Assembly: GCF_000420085.1 (NCBI RefSeq)
Contig: NZ_ATUG01000003.1
Coordinates: 682,001 to 746,000, forward strand
DNA length: 64,000 bases
Origin: Desulfospira joergensenii DSM 10085
GTDB lineage: Bacteria > Desulfobacterota > Desulfobacteria > Desulfobacterales > Desulfobacteraceae
Reading direction: 5' to 3'
Shown: positions 15,955 through 25,741 of the stretch, one piece after another
How the letters are laid out: each line of letters begins with the position of its first letter
Position numbering within the stretch: position 1 is the first letter of the stretch
The notes under the pieces: generated by a model
Seen by the model: only the letters and a program-made list of their open reading frames with translations
Told to the model about the DNA's origin: nothing
The model's database searches: none
Made by a program: the position numbers and the translations under genes

Positions 15955-18900
15955 ATGACAGACAAACCCCTAGGATCGGTATTGATGGCCGGAGGAGGAA
16001 TCGCCGGAATCCAGGCTGCGCTGGATATGGCGGATTCCGGCTTTTACGTCTATTTAGTGGAAAAAACATCGGGAATCGGCGGGGTCATGTCCCAGCTGGA
16101 CAAGACCTTTCCCACCAATGACTGTGCCATGTGAATTGTCTCACCCAAACTGGTTGAGTGCGGTCGGCACTTAAACATTGAATTATTGACACTCTCTGAA
16201 ATCGAAGATGTCCAGGGCGAGCAGGGAAATTTCACGGTAAAAATCAAAAAGAATCCCAGATTTGTGGACGAAGAAAAGTGCATCGCCTGCGGGCTGTGCG
16301 CCCAGAAATGTCCCAAAAAAGTGGATGATGAATACAATATGGGCCTGGGCAAACGCAAGGCAGCCTATATCAAGTACGGCCAGACCGTACCCCTCAAGTA
16401 CGCCATTGATCCGGATAACTGCATCTTTTTGACCAAGGGCAAGTGCGGGGTCTGCGCCAAGGTCTGTCCCACGGGGGCCATCAACCACGATATGAAGGTG
16501 GAATACCGGGATATCAATGTGGGCGCCGTTATCCTGGCCCCTGGATTCAAGCCTTTTTCCCCCTCGGGCATCGACTATTACGGGTACGATGAGATCCCGG
16601 ACGTGGTCACCAGCCTGGAGTATGAGCGCATGCTTTCAGCTTCCGGCCCGACCATGGGCCATCTTCAAAAGGAATCCGACGGCAGGGAACCGGAAAAAAT
16701 CGCCTGGATCCAGTGCGTGGGCTCCAGAAACATCAATTGCGGCGACAAGGGATACTGCTCCAGCGTCTGCTGCATGTATGCCATCAAACAGGCGGTCATG
16801 ACCCAGTCCCATCTGCCGGGCCGGGGTGAGCAGACCATCTTCTACATGGACATCCGTACCCCGGGCAAGGAATATGAACGCTACTACGAGACCTCCAGGA
16901 AAAGCGGGGTCAACTATGTCAAGGCCCGCCCCCATACCCTGTCCCCTGGGCCGGAAGGCTCGGGCGTGACCATGACCTGGACCGATGACCAGGGCGTCAG
17001 CCATGATGAGTTTTTTGATCTGGTGGTTCTTTCCATCGGCCTGTCCGCACCGGAAGGGGCCATGGAACTGGCCGATAAATGCGGTATTGAGCTGGACCGG
17101 TTCCACTTTGCCGAAACCAGCAGTTTTGAGCCGGCATCCACCAACCGGAAGGGCATCTATGTGACCGGCAGCTTCCAGAGCCCCAAGGCCATCCCCCAGT
17201 CCGTTGCCACGGCATCCACGGCCGCAGCCCAGGTCAAGGCCGACCTCGCCGAGGCCCGGGGCAGCCTGGCCATTGAAAAGAAGTTCATCGAAGAATTTGA
17301 TATCTCCGGACAGACGCCCAGAATCGGAGTCTTTGTCTGCTCCTGCGGCACCAATATCGCCTCGGTGGTTGATGTCAAGGCCCTGGCCGAATATGCCTCC
17401 ACCCTGGATCATGTGGTCTATGTGGAGAACAATATGTTTACCTGTTCTTCGGACACCCAGGATCTCATTGCCCAGACCATCCAAAAGGAGAACCTCAATG
17501 CAGTGGTGATCGCAGCCTGCACCCCCAGGACCCATGAGCCCCTGTTCCAGGAGACCCTCCAGTCCACGGGCCTGAACAAGTATATGGTGGAGATGGCCAA
17601 TATCCGGAACATGAACTCCTGGGTCCATCCCGATCAACCGGAAAAAGCCACGGCCAAGGCCAGAGAACAGGTCAAAATGGCCGTGGCCAAGGCCGCCCTC
17701 AACTATCCCCTGGAAGACATCCTGGTCAATATCACCCCCCGGGCCCTGGTGGTGGGCGGAGGCCTTGCCGGCATGAGCGCGGCCCGGAACCTGGCCGACC
17801 AGGGATATGAAGTGATCCTGGTGGAGGAACAGAAGCAGCTGGGCGGAATGGGCAGACAATTGACCTGTACATGGAAAAATGAGGACATCCCCTCCCATGT
17901 AGCCAGGCTGAATGAACAGGTCCGGGCCCACGAAAAAATCCGGGTGTTAACCGAAACCCGGCTGACAGCGGTATCCGGATTTGTGGGCAGTTTCGTGGGC
18001 GAGCTTTCCAGGGGCGGCGAAATTGAGAACATTGAATTCGGGGCCTGCGTCATCGCCACGGGTGCCCGGGAATACAGTCCCCATGAGTACCTTTACGGAG
18101 AAGATCCGCGGGTTTTGACCACCATGGATTTCAACGATAAGATCCACAGGGATCCGGAGTTTGTTTCAAACGCCTCCTCCGTGGTCTTTATCCAGTGCGT
18201 TGGCTCCCGGAACCAGGATCATCCCTATTGTTCCCGGGTCTGCTGCACCCAGTCCGTCCAGAAGGCCGTCAACCTGAAAAAGGCGGATCCCGGCCGGGAC
18301 GTATACATCCTCTACCGGGACATCCGGACCTATGCCGACAAGGAAACCCTCTACATGGAGGCCAGGGAACTGGGCGTCATCTTTATCAAATATACCCGGG
18401 ACCGGCTTCCCCGGGTCAGCCGAAAAGAAGACCGGCTCATCATCAGAACCTTTGATCCCATTGTCCAGATGGAGGTGGAGATCCATCCGGACCTCCTGGT
18501 CCTGGCTTCGGCCATCGTGCCCAATGACGCCACTGCCTTTGTGGATATGTTCAAGTGCTCGGTCAATGCAGACGGATTCCTCATGGAGGCCCATCCCAAG
18601 CTCAGACCTGTGGATTCCAATGTGGACGGGGTTTTCCTGGCCGGTATGTGCCACTATCCCAAACCTGTGGACGAGGCCATTGCCCAGGGCAAGGCCGCTG
18701 CATCCAGGGCTTCGGTTATCCTCTCCCGGAAAACCATGAAACTGGATGCCATCAAGTCCAGCGTCACCCACAACTGCGACGGATGCGCCCTTTGCCTGGA
18801 TGTCTGCCCCTTTAACGCCATTGAACTTGTCAAGTATACCGATGAAAAGGGGAAATCCCACCGAAGGATCAAAACCCGCCAGGCCCTGTGCAAGGGCTGC

Positions 18901-19002
18901 GGGATCTGTGCCGCGGTCTGCCCCAAGGAGGGGGTTGTGGTCAACGGATTTACCCTGAACCAGCTGAGGGCCCAGGTGGACGCCATTCTGGATCATGCAT
19001 AA
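15955..19002 (+). CDS. hdrA: HdrA selenoprotein (heterodisulfide reductase-type flavin subunit)
   Basis: Full length only if UGA 16132-16134 is read as selenocysteine (residue 60): 1015 residues. Start is ATG 15955 behind GAGGT. The N-terminus is an FAD site (GGGIAGIQAA); the UGA falls in NDCAM-U-IVSPKL, where other HdrA proteins have Cys. Ferredoxin motifs follow (CIACGLCAQKC; CGVCAKVC), then a CSCG region, a second nucleotide-binding unit (VVGGGLAGMSAA) and two C-terminal 4Fe-4S motifs (CDGCALCLDVC; CKGCGICAAVC). HdrA carries the bifurcating FAD. With MvhDGA it would couple H2 to ferredoxin and a second acceptor. No hdrB/hdrC is in this window. Cytoplasmic. Confidence 0.93.
16157..16171 (+). 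promoter_or_regulatory. SECIS-like hairpin of hdrA
   Basis: AGTGC/GCACT stem with loop GGTCG; the loop begins 27 bases after the UGA at 16132, within the bacterial SECIS range, and exposes GGU. Confidence 0.65.
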
Positions 19003-19100
19003 GTAAAATTAGCGCTAATAACAGATGAAAGAGACTCAATCCGGTTTCATGTTGAACCGTGACCGGATCCTCTTTCCTTTTTTCAAGGAGATATAAAGAA

Positions 19101-19544
19101 ATGTCAGAAGATTTTGAACCCACCATCATCGGTTTTTTGTGCAATTGGTGCTCCTATGCCGGAGGCGATCTTGCCGGGGTTTCCAGACTTGCCTATCCCC
19201 CCAATATGAAGGCCATCCGGGTCATGTGCACGGGAATGGTCCACCCGGATCTTGTGGTGGACGCCCTGAAAAAAGGGGCCGACGGCGTCATGGTCATGGG
19301 CTGACATCCCGGTGAATGTCATTACCAGGATGGTAATCATAAAGCCTTGGCCCGATTTCAGATTGTTCAACTCATGCTGGAGGACCTGGGGATCCACCCG
19401 GACCGGGCCGCCATTGAATGGGTATCCGGTGCCGAAGGCCCCCGGTTTGCCGAAAAGGTCACCCAGTTCACCCGGAAGATAACTGACCTCGGTCCCAACG
19501 ATTTTGCCCGGAAGAGAAAAAAGGAGGCCGCCCCATGCCAGTAA
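19101..19544 (+). CDS. mvhD: MvhD/FrhD-type selenoprotein (electron transfer to HdrA)
   Basis: 147 residues from ATG 19101 (AAGGAG upstream) if UGA 19302-19304 is read as selenocysteine 68. The protein has CNWCSYAGGD near the N-terminus, VMCTGMVHP, then GVMVMG-U-HPGECHY, where homologues have Cys in GC-HPGDCHY. These residues hold the [2Fe-2S] cluster that bridges hydrogenase and HdrA, so selenium may act as a cluster ligand. A plain ORF call splits the gene in two. It overlaps mvhG by 10 bases. Confidence 0.93.
19321..19337 (+). promoter_or_regulatory. SECIS-like hairpin of mvhD
   Basis: Six-bp stem ATTACC/GGTAAT with loop AGGAT; the loop begins 22 bases after the UGA at 19302. Confidence 0.65.
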
Positions 19545-20464
19545 AAATTGCCGGCGAATGGCTCAACTCCTGCTCGGGATGCGAAATCGCCATTCTCAAC
19601 CTGGGGGAAACCCTGCTCGACCTTCTCCCGGAGCTGGATTTTGTCCACATCCCGGTTCTCATGGACCACAAGCACTACGGTCAGCTGGGGGATAAAAAAC
19701 ATATGGATATCCCCAAAGCCACCGTTGGACTTGTTTCCGGGGGGATCCGCAACGAGGAACACCTGGAGGTGGCCCATGAGATGAGAAAGAAATGCGATAT
19801 TCTCATCGCCCTGGGCACCTGCGCCACCCACGGAGGTATCCCGGCCCTGATCAACTCCTATACCAATGAGGAGCTCTTTGACCAATACTATCACACGGAA
19901 AGTACAGATCCCGGGGCTGAAGTTCCCGGAAACGGACTCTCCCCTCTTCTGGACCGGTGCTATGCCCTGGACGAACAGATCAAAGTGGACATCTACCTGC
20001 CCGGGTGTCCGCCCCATCCCGATCAGATCGGAGGGGCCATCCTTGCCCTGCTCAAGGGCGAAACCCCGGAGCTTCCCTTTCGAAGCGTATGCGATACCTG
20101 CCCCACCATCCGGGAGGGCAAGGGCAAGGTCAAGGAGATCCGGCGTTTTACAGAAGCGCCCCAGTTTGATCCGGAAAAACCGGTAAGCGAAATGCGCTGC
20201 CTTCTAGAACAGGGCTATCTGTGCGCCGGCCCCGTGACCCGGGCCGGATGTGCCGGCAATGACGGGGAGGCTCCCAGGTGCATCAGCGCACGGGTTCCCT
20301 GCCGGGGCTGCTACGGCCCGGTCCGGCAGAACGGAAATCAGCTCATGGATATGCTCAACGCCCTGGTCACCAACGGCATTGACATCAGCAGCCTTCCGGA
20401 CCGGAACAGTCTGCTCAGATTTTCCGGAGCCCACAATAGGCTGACCGCCAAAGGAGGCATGTAA
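19535..20464 (+). CDS. mvhG: F420-non-reducing hydrogenase small subunit
   Basis: 309 residues; ATG 19535 with AAGGAGG 8 bases upstream, overlapping the mvhD end. The NiFe-hydrogenase small-subunit cysteines are visible: CSGCEIAI (proximal cluster), GTCATHGG, LPGCPPHP, then GYLCAGPVTRAGC and CISARVPCRGCYG for the medial and distal clusters. It relays electrons from the large subunit to MvhD. No twin-arginine signal, so the enzyme is cytoplasmic, as expected for an Hdr-linked hydrogenase. All its cysteine codons are normal; it is the only Mvh subunit here without selenocysteine. Confidence 0.95.
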   Translation: MPVKIAGEWLNSCSGCEIAILNLGETLLDLLPELDFVHIPVLMDHKHYGQLGDKKHMDIPKATVGLVSGGIRNEEHLEVAHEMRKKCDILIALGTCATHGGIPALINSYTNEELFDQYYHTESTDPGAEVPGNGLSPLLDRCYALDEQIKVDIYLPGCPPHPDQIGGAILALLKGETPELPFRSVCDTCPTIREGKGKVKEIRRFTEAPQFDPEKPVSEMRCLLEQGYLCAGPVTRAGCAGNDGEAPRCISARVPCRGCYGPVRQNGNQLMDMLNALVTNGIDISSLPDRNSLLRFSGAHNRLTAKGGM

Positions 20465-21901
20465 ATGGGAAAGACAATCAATATCCAGCCCCTGTCCCGC
20501 ATTGAGGGACATGCAAACATAAAGATAGAACTCAACGATCAGGGGGAGGTGGAAAAGGCAACCACCCATTTCAACTCCATCCGGGGTTTTGAAAAATACG
20601 TCCAGGGCAAGCCTGCCGAAGAAGTGACCCGCATCGTCACCCGGATCTGCGGAATCTGCCCCTGGCACCACCACCTGGCCTCCACCAAGGCCGTGGACGC
20701 CTGTTTCCAGGCCGAGGTGCCCCGGGCCGGCCATATTCTGCGGGAATGCATGCAGAACATGGCCCATATCAACGATAAGATCCTTCATTTTTATTTCCTG
20801 GCCGCCCCGGACTTTGTCCTGGGTCCGGATGCAGACTACAAGGTCAGGAATGTTATCGGTATTGCCCAGGCTGCCCCGGATCTGGCCAGAAAGGTCATCC
20901 AGATGCGCCAACTGGGCCAGATGATGATGGAACGCTTTGCCGGCAAGGTGATCCACCCCATTGCCGCTGTGCCCGGCGGATTTTCCAAGCCCATGTCCGA
21001 CTCCCAGCGGCTGAGCCTGGTGGAAGACACCCAAAAACTCCTGGAGTTTGCCAAGTTTTCCATGGCCCATGCCAAGGAAAACATCTTCCCCAATTACCTT
21101 ACCGAGGTAACCACCCTGGGCTCCATTACCACGGGGTTTATCGGGACCGTGGACAGGGACGGATCCCTCAATTTCTACGACGGGAAAATCCGGCTCATGA
21201 AGCCCGACGGAACCTGTGAGGATTTTGACGACGCCGATTACCTGGACTATATCGGCGAGCATGTGGAAGAGACCTCCTACGGGAAATTTCCCTATGCCAA
21301 ATCCTGGAACGAGGGATTTTCCACAGACCTTGCCCAGCCCAGGGGCATCTACCGGTCCAACTGCCTGGCCCGGCTCAACGTCTGTGATCATATCTCCACT
21401 CCCCTGGCCCAGGCGGAACTGGAGGAGTTCCGGAAGAGTTTCGGCAGACCGGCCCAGCACACCCTGCTCTACCACTGGGCAAGGCTCATCGAACTGGTCT
21501 ATGCCTGTGAAAAGACCCTGGAGCTGCTCCTGGACAAGGCCATCTGCGGAAAGGAAACCCGGCTTGGGTTCACCCCGGGAGCCGGACGGGGCGTGGGCCA
21601 TGTGGAAGCCCCCAGGGGCACCCTAATCCACGACTACACCACCGATGAAAAGGGATTGATCAAATCGGCCAACATGATCGTGGGCACCACCCACAACCTG
21701 GCCCCCATCTCCATGAGCGTGGAGCAGGCAGCCAGGATGCTGATCCATGAAGGCAAGGTGGACGAAACCATTCTCAACAAGGTGGAAATGGCCGTGCGTG
21801 CCTATGACCCCTGAATTTCCTGCGCCACCCACCGCCTGGACGGCGGCAAGACAATCGATATCAAAGTTGTGGACAAAAACGGCGAAATAATATGTAGATA
21901 A
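20465..21901 (+). CDS. mvhA: NiFeSe hydrogenase large subunit MvhA (selenoprotein)
   Basis: 478 residues when UGA 21812-21814 is read as selenocysteine 450; a plain ORF ends there. Start is ATG 20465 with AAAGGAGG upstream and overlapping the mvhG end. The N-terminal nickel ligands are in RICGICPWHH, and the C-terminal motif is YDP-U-ISCATH, so selenocysteine replaces the first Cys of the C-terminal pair that holds the Ni-Fe centre. A 25-residue tail, RLDGGK...EIICR, follows the His and would be removed by the protease at 15405. Selenium at this site is known to give oxygen-tolerant, H2-evolving-biased enzymes in NiFeSe hydrogenases. It is the H2-splitting subunit of the HdrA-MvhDGA complex. 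Confidence 0.94.
21832..21846 (+). promoter_or_regulatory. SECIS-like hairpin of mvhA
   Basis: CCGCC/GGCGG stem with loop TGGAC; the loop begins 22 bases after the UGA at 21812. Confidence 0.65.
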
Positions 21902-21913
21902 AGGCTGTTATCC

Positions 21914-21947
21914 AAAGAAGGGTGTGGAAAAATCCACACCCTTCTTT
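21914..21947 (+). terminator. Terminator of the hdr/mvh operon
   Basis: Perfect 14-bp stem AAAGAAGGGTGTGG (21914-21927) with CCACACCCTTCTTT (21934-21947), loop AAAAAT, then GTTTTTC. It lies 12 bases after the true mvhA stop, further supporting read-through of the UGA. Confidence 0.88.
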
Positions 21948-22065
21948 GTTTTTCTTGGTTCTCCAAGCACCATTTCTGTATTTTCAATAGTTATTTATTC
22001 CACGCTCGTATTCTGTTTTTTTCCGGGCACTCTCATATAATTCTATCATCATTACCGGTTTCGCC

Positions 22066-22459
22066 ATGGCCCTAACAGCAACACATAAGCTTGATGTTAA
22101 CCAGCCTCGTAATCCCAAGGCAAGCGCATACCACAATTGTGTTGAAAATCATTTTGAAGACCTGGAAGATATCTTCCAAAGAGTTCCGCCAGAATCGGGC
22201 TTGATTGATCCGGAAAATCTATGAGGTGGACCCGCTGATCTGCCACAAATGTCAGGGCCCGATGGGTATCATCAGTTTTATCGAGGAACTCGACATCATT
22301 GAAGGAATCCTATGTCATATAAATTGGCATTTGGATATCCGTAACCATGATCCGCCAAAACCTGCCATCCCCGATTCTATTCCAGATTTGGATTACGACT
22401 TTTCCCTTAAGCGCAAGCTTCATTGCGTGCCCCAAATCCCGATAGCCGAGTGGAATTGA
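22066..22459 (+). pseudogene. IS91-family transposase remnant with internal deletion
   Basis: Two pieces of an IS91-type transposase are joined. From ATG 22066 about 47 codons carry the family N-terminus (NPKASAYHNCVENHFEDLE), ending in a stop at 22219. In another frame 22205-22459 carries the C-terminal part (IRKIYEVDPLICHKCQGPMGI...), where intact transposases read WARLIxKIYEVDPLxCPKC. The whole catalytic middle (about 300 residues) is missing. It cannot be active. It marks the left edge of the accessory region after the hydrogenase operon. Confidence 0.7.
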
Positions 22460-22837
22460 TTTTTTCAACGTTTAAGGGGATTTCCGGTGAAGTATGCTTA
22501 AAATCAGCACAAAAGATTGATGTTTACCCCTTTTTCGGTTAAGCAGGACCGAGTTTTTATTTTTTCTTTCCGGCGTTATTTTTATCCCAACGACCAGTTT
22601 GACATCAAAGCCCCAGCCGGGCAAGCCCGCAACATGTTGGGGTCTTGCCCGGCCGGGGCCATATTTTAAGGCTCTTGATAATCTCTTACGCTTTGTCTAT
22701 CCATTGCCCGACAAAAAGGAAGTTCCTATCCACCACCCGGTAAACAACGCGACAATCAATTGCATATATCGCAGATTTTTAGTACGTTACTTATCAGTTC
22801 CTTACGAAACACAACCCCCGGTTTAGGAAAAATACCC
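22460..22837. other. Non-coding stretch upstream of the sensor kinase
   Basis: No gene seen. It contains a long hairpin (22611-22658, listed separately) and the ribosome site AGGA (22825-22828) of the kinase gene. Confidence 0.5.
22611..22658. repeat. 48-bp near-perfect inverted repeat
   Basis: CCCCAGCCGGGCAAG (22611-22625) pairs with CTTGCCCGGCCGGGG (22644-22658) with one mismatch, and the interior CAACATGTTG is itself a palindrome, so almost the whole 48 bases fold on themselves. An AT-rich ATATTTT follows. It may be a terminator, a REP-like element or a leftover of the mobile element. Confidence 0.6.
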
Positions 22838-25741
22838 ATGCTGTTCTACCATACATTAACAAGATCAGTCTCCTCTTTGCTTACGGGCCTGGCCGTCCTG
22901 GCGATCTCATCCCAATGCCTGGCCGGATCACCTGCCGACATTGTGAAAATGGGCGATACCCTCCAGTCGGCCAGTGAGTTGTCCTATCCGCCTTTTTCCG
23001 TAATAAGCCCCGACGGCAAGGCAGATGGTTTCTCGGTCCAGCTGCTGACGGCCGTGGCAAACGCGATGGGGCTTGGGGTGAAATTCAAGGTCGGGCCATG
23101 GCATGAGATCAAGCAGGAACTCATCCGTGGCAACCTGGATGTCCTTCCCCTGGTGTCCTATTCCGAGGAGAGGGACCAGGTCCTTGATTTTTCAGCACCC
23201 TACCTGCGAATGCACGGTACCATATTTATCCGGAAGGAAGAGACTTCCATAAAGAGCGAAGCCGACCTGAAAGGCAGGGAGGTCCTTGTCATGGAAGGGG
23301 ACACGGCCCATGAGTATGCCGTCCGGAATCATCTGACCGACAACCTGGTACTGACCGACACCTTTGAGGAGGCCATGGCCCGGCTTTCCCGCGGAGAAAA
23401 TGATGCCGTGCTCATCCAGAAGCTGGTCGGATACCAGATCCTTCAAAAACTGAAAATTTCAAATCTGGTTGATATCGGCTCTCTGGAGCCGGAGAACCTT
23501 AAGCCCCAGGCCAGGCCGCTCTCCGGGTTCGAGCAGAAATTCTGCATCGCGGTTCCGGAGGGGAGACTGGATCTGCTGAGTCTGCTGAACGAGGGACTGA
23601 CCATTGTCATCGCCAACGGGACCTATCAGGCACTTTACGATAAATGGTTCAGCCCCATCCTGCCAGCCCCCCAACCCTCCATGGGACAGATTTTGAAAAA
23701 CCTGGCCGCCATCCTTATACCGGTGCTGATCATCGGGGTGATTCTTATGATGTGGCTGCTCAAGCGCCAGGTGAGGAAAAAAACGGTTGAATTGTCCTTT
23801 GCCAATCGAAAAATACAAGAGAGTGAGCAGAGATTACGCACAGCCATGGAGTTCGCCAATGACGGCCTCTTTGACTGGGACCTGACAACCGGTGAAATCT
23901 ATTATTCACCCGTGTGGAAACGTCTCCTCGGGTATGGGGATGACGAACTGCCCAACGATTTCTCCGTGTGGGAGAAGCTGACGGATCCGTCAGATGCCCG
24001 GGATGCCAGGCAAATGCAGCAGGAAGTGATTAACGGGAAACGGGACCGTTTCGAGATTGAATTTAAAATGCGGCACAGGGATGGGCATTGGGTGGATATC
24101 CTGAGCCGGGCCAATGCGATTTTCGACGAAAAGGGCAAGGCAGTCAGATTTGTCGGCACCCATGTGGATATCAGTGATCGGAAGAGATACGAGGCCACCC
24201 TTAAGGAGAATGATCAGCGCTACAAAAGGGCCCAGCGCATGGGACGAGTGGGAAACTGGGAGTATGATCTTGTCACCGAAACCTTCTGGGGATCGGATCA
24301 AACAAAGCGGATATACGGATTTGACCCTGACAGTCCAGGGTTTACCACCCGGGAAGTGGAAGACTGCATTCCCGAAAAGGAACGGGTTCACCAAGCCCTG
24401 ATGGACCTGATTGAAAAAGACACCCCCTATGATCTTGAATTTATGATCCACCCGGTTTCCGGCCCGGAAACCAGGACAATCCGGTCTGTGGCGGAGGTTC
24501 TCAGGGATGATTCAGGGGCACCCCTGAAAGTGGTCGGTTTAATTCAGGACATCACAGAACAGAAACGTGCCCAGGAGGAAAAGCAAGCCCTTGAAAGGGC
24601 CCTGAACCAGGCCCAGAAACTCGAATCCATCGGTCGCCTTGCAGGCGGGGTCGCCCATGACTTTAACAATATGTTGAGCATCATCCTAGGCAATAGTGAG
24701 ATGTTGCTTGAAGACCTGCCCCCCTCAGACCGTATCGCAAAAAAGCTCAATGAGATCCACAGGGCGGCAAACAGATCTGCCGACCTGACCCGGCAGCTGC
24801 TTGCCTTTGCCAGGAAACAGACCATCTCTCCTAAAAATCTGAATTTAAATATTGCCATTGAGGGGATGCTTAAAATGTTGAGGCGCCTTATCGGAGAGGA
24901 TATTGACCTTGTCTGGAACCCCGGTGACGACGTCTGGGCGGTCAAGATAGACCCTACGCAGGTTGACCAGATCCTGGCCAATTTCTGTGTTAATTCCAGA
25001 GATGCCATCCGGGATATCGGCAAGGTGACCATTGAAACCTGCAATGTCAGTTTTGACCAGGCGTATTGCCGGATTCACAAGGAGTTTCTTCCCGGGGACT
25101 ATGTCATGCTGGCCTTCAGTGATGACGGCCGGGGAATGGATGCCATGACCCTGGACAAAATTTTTGATCCGTTTTTTACCACCAAGAAAACAGGTGAAGG
25201 CACGGGTCTGGGGCTTGCCACCATTTACGGTATTGTCAAACAGAACAACGGGTTTATCCATGTTTACAGCGAACCGGATCAGGGAACAGTATTCAAGGTC
25301 TATTTTACAAGAAGCCTGAGTGCCGGAGAATGTGAACAGGGGACAGGGGGCTTGGTCGTAAAGGGGCATGAAACCATCCTTCTGGTGGAAGATGATGAGG
25401 CCATCCTGAAGGTCATATCAAAGATGCTGGAACGACTGGGATACAGGGTTCTGAGCACCCCACGACCCAGCGAGGCCGTTAAGTTGGCCGCTTCGGCACA
25501 GCCTGGCGGGATTCAGCTTCTGATGACAGATGTTGTGATGCCCGAAATGAACGGCAGGGAACTGGCCGTCACCATAGAAAAAATTGATCCGGATGTCAAT
25601 ATCCTGTACATGTCCGGATATACGGCAAATGTCATTGCACACAGGGGGATACTGGAAGAAGGTCTGAACTTTATCAACAAGCCCTTTTCCAAAGAAACGC
25701 TGTCGCTGAAGCTGCGACAGATACTCGACAGGAAGGCCTGA
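22838..25741 (+). CDS. Hybrid sensor kinase with solute-binding sensor domain
   Basis: 967 residues from ATG 22838 (AGGA 9 bases upstream). Order: signal peptide (ends ...SSQCLA), periplasmic SBP_bac_3-type binding domain (~30-270; family phrases SYPPFSVISPDGKADGFSV and LPLVSYSEERDQVLDFSAPY), one membrane helix (~285-310), two PAS domains (~335-460 and 470-590), HisKA (H in GGVAHDFNNML), HATPase (DDGRGMDAMT, GEGTGLGLATI) and a C-terminal receiver (D in LLMTDVVMPEMNG). It reads an amino-acid-like or other small solute outside the membrane. No partner regulator is adjacent, since an RraA-like gene and mobile elements follow. Confidence 0.93.
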   Translation: MLFYHTLTRSVSSLLTGLAVLAISSQCLAGSPADIVKMGDTLQSASELSYPPFSVISPDGKADGFSVQLLTAVANAMGLGVKFKVGPWHEIKQELIRGNLDVLPLVSYSEERDQVLDFSAPYLRMHGTIFIRKEETSIKSEADLKGREVLVMEGDTAHEYAVRNHLTDNLVLTDTFEEAMARLSRGENDAVLIQKLVGYQILQKLKISNLVDIGSLEPENLKPQARPLSGFEQKFCIAVPEGRLDLLSLLNEGLTIVIANGTYQALYDKWFSPILPAPQPSMGQILKNLAAILIPVLIIGVILMMWLLKRQVRKKTVELSFANRKIQESEQRLRTAMEFANDGLFDWDLTTGEIYYSPVWKRLLGYGDDELPNDFSVWEKLTDPSDARDARQMQQEVINGKRDRFEIEFKMRHRDGHWVDILSRANAIFDEKGKAVRFVGTHVDISDRKRYEATLKENDQRYKRAQRMGRVGNWEYDLVTETFWGSDQTKRIYGFDPDSPGFTTREVEDCIPEKERVHQALMDLIEKDTPYDLEFMIHPVSGPETRTIRSVAEVLRDDSGAPLKVVGLIQDITEQKRAQEEKQALERALNQAQKLESIGRLAGGVAHDFNNMLSIILGNSEMLLEDLPPSDRIAKKLNEIHRAANRSADLTRQLLAFARKQTISPKNLNLNIAIEGMLKMLRRLIGEDIDLVWNPGDDVWAVKIDPTQVDQILANFCVNSRDAIRDIGKVTIETCNVSFDQAYCRIHKEFLPGDYVMLAFSDDGRGMDAMTLDKIFDPFFTTKKTGEGTGLGLATIYGIVKQNNGFIHVYSEPDQGTVFKVYFTRSLSAGECEQGTGGLVVKGHETILLVEDDEAILKVISKMLERLGYRVLSTPRPSEAVKLAASAQPGGIQLLMTDVVMPEMNGRELAVTIEKIDPDVNILYMSGYTANVIAHRGILEEGLNFINKPFSKETLSLKLRQILDRKA

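Noticed and set aside
16132..16134. UGA in hdrA as a sequencing error or pseudogene
   Set aside because: Same-type UGA codons occur at conserved Cys positions in three of the four Hdr/Mvh subunit genes, each with a hairpin at the right distance; frames stay intact on both sides.
16636..17931. Long minus-strand open frame opposite hdrA
   Set aside because: Gly/His-rich translation without family character, fully opposite a well-supported gene; a frame shadow of GC-rich codon use.
20204..21601. Long minus-strand open frame opposite mvhG/mvhA
   Set aside because: Same reason: shadow of strongly conserved hydrogenase genes; no ribosome site.
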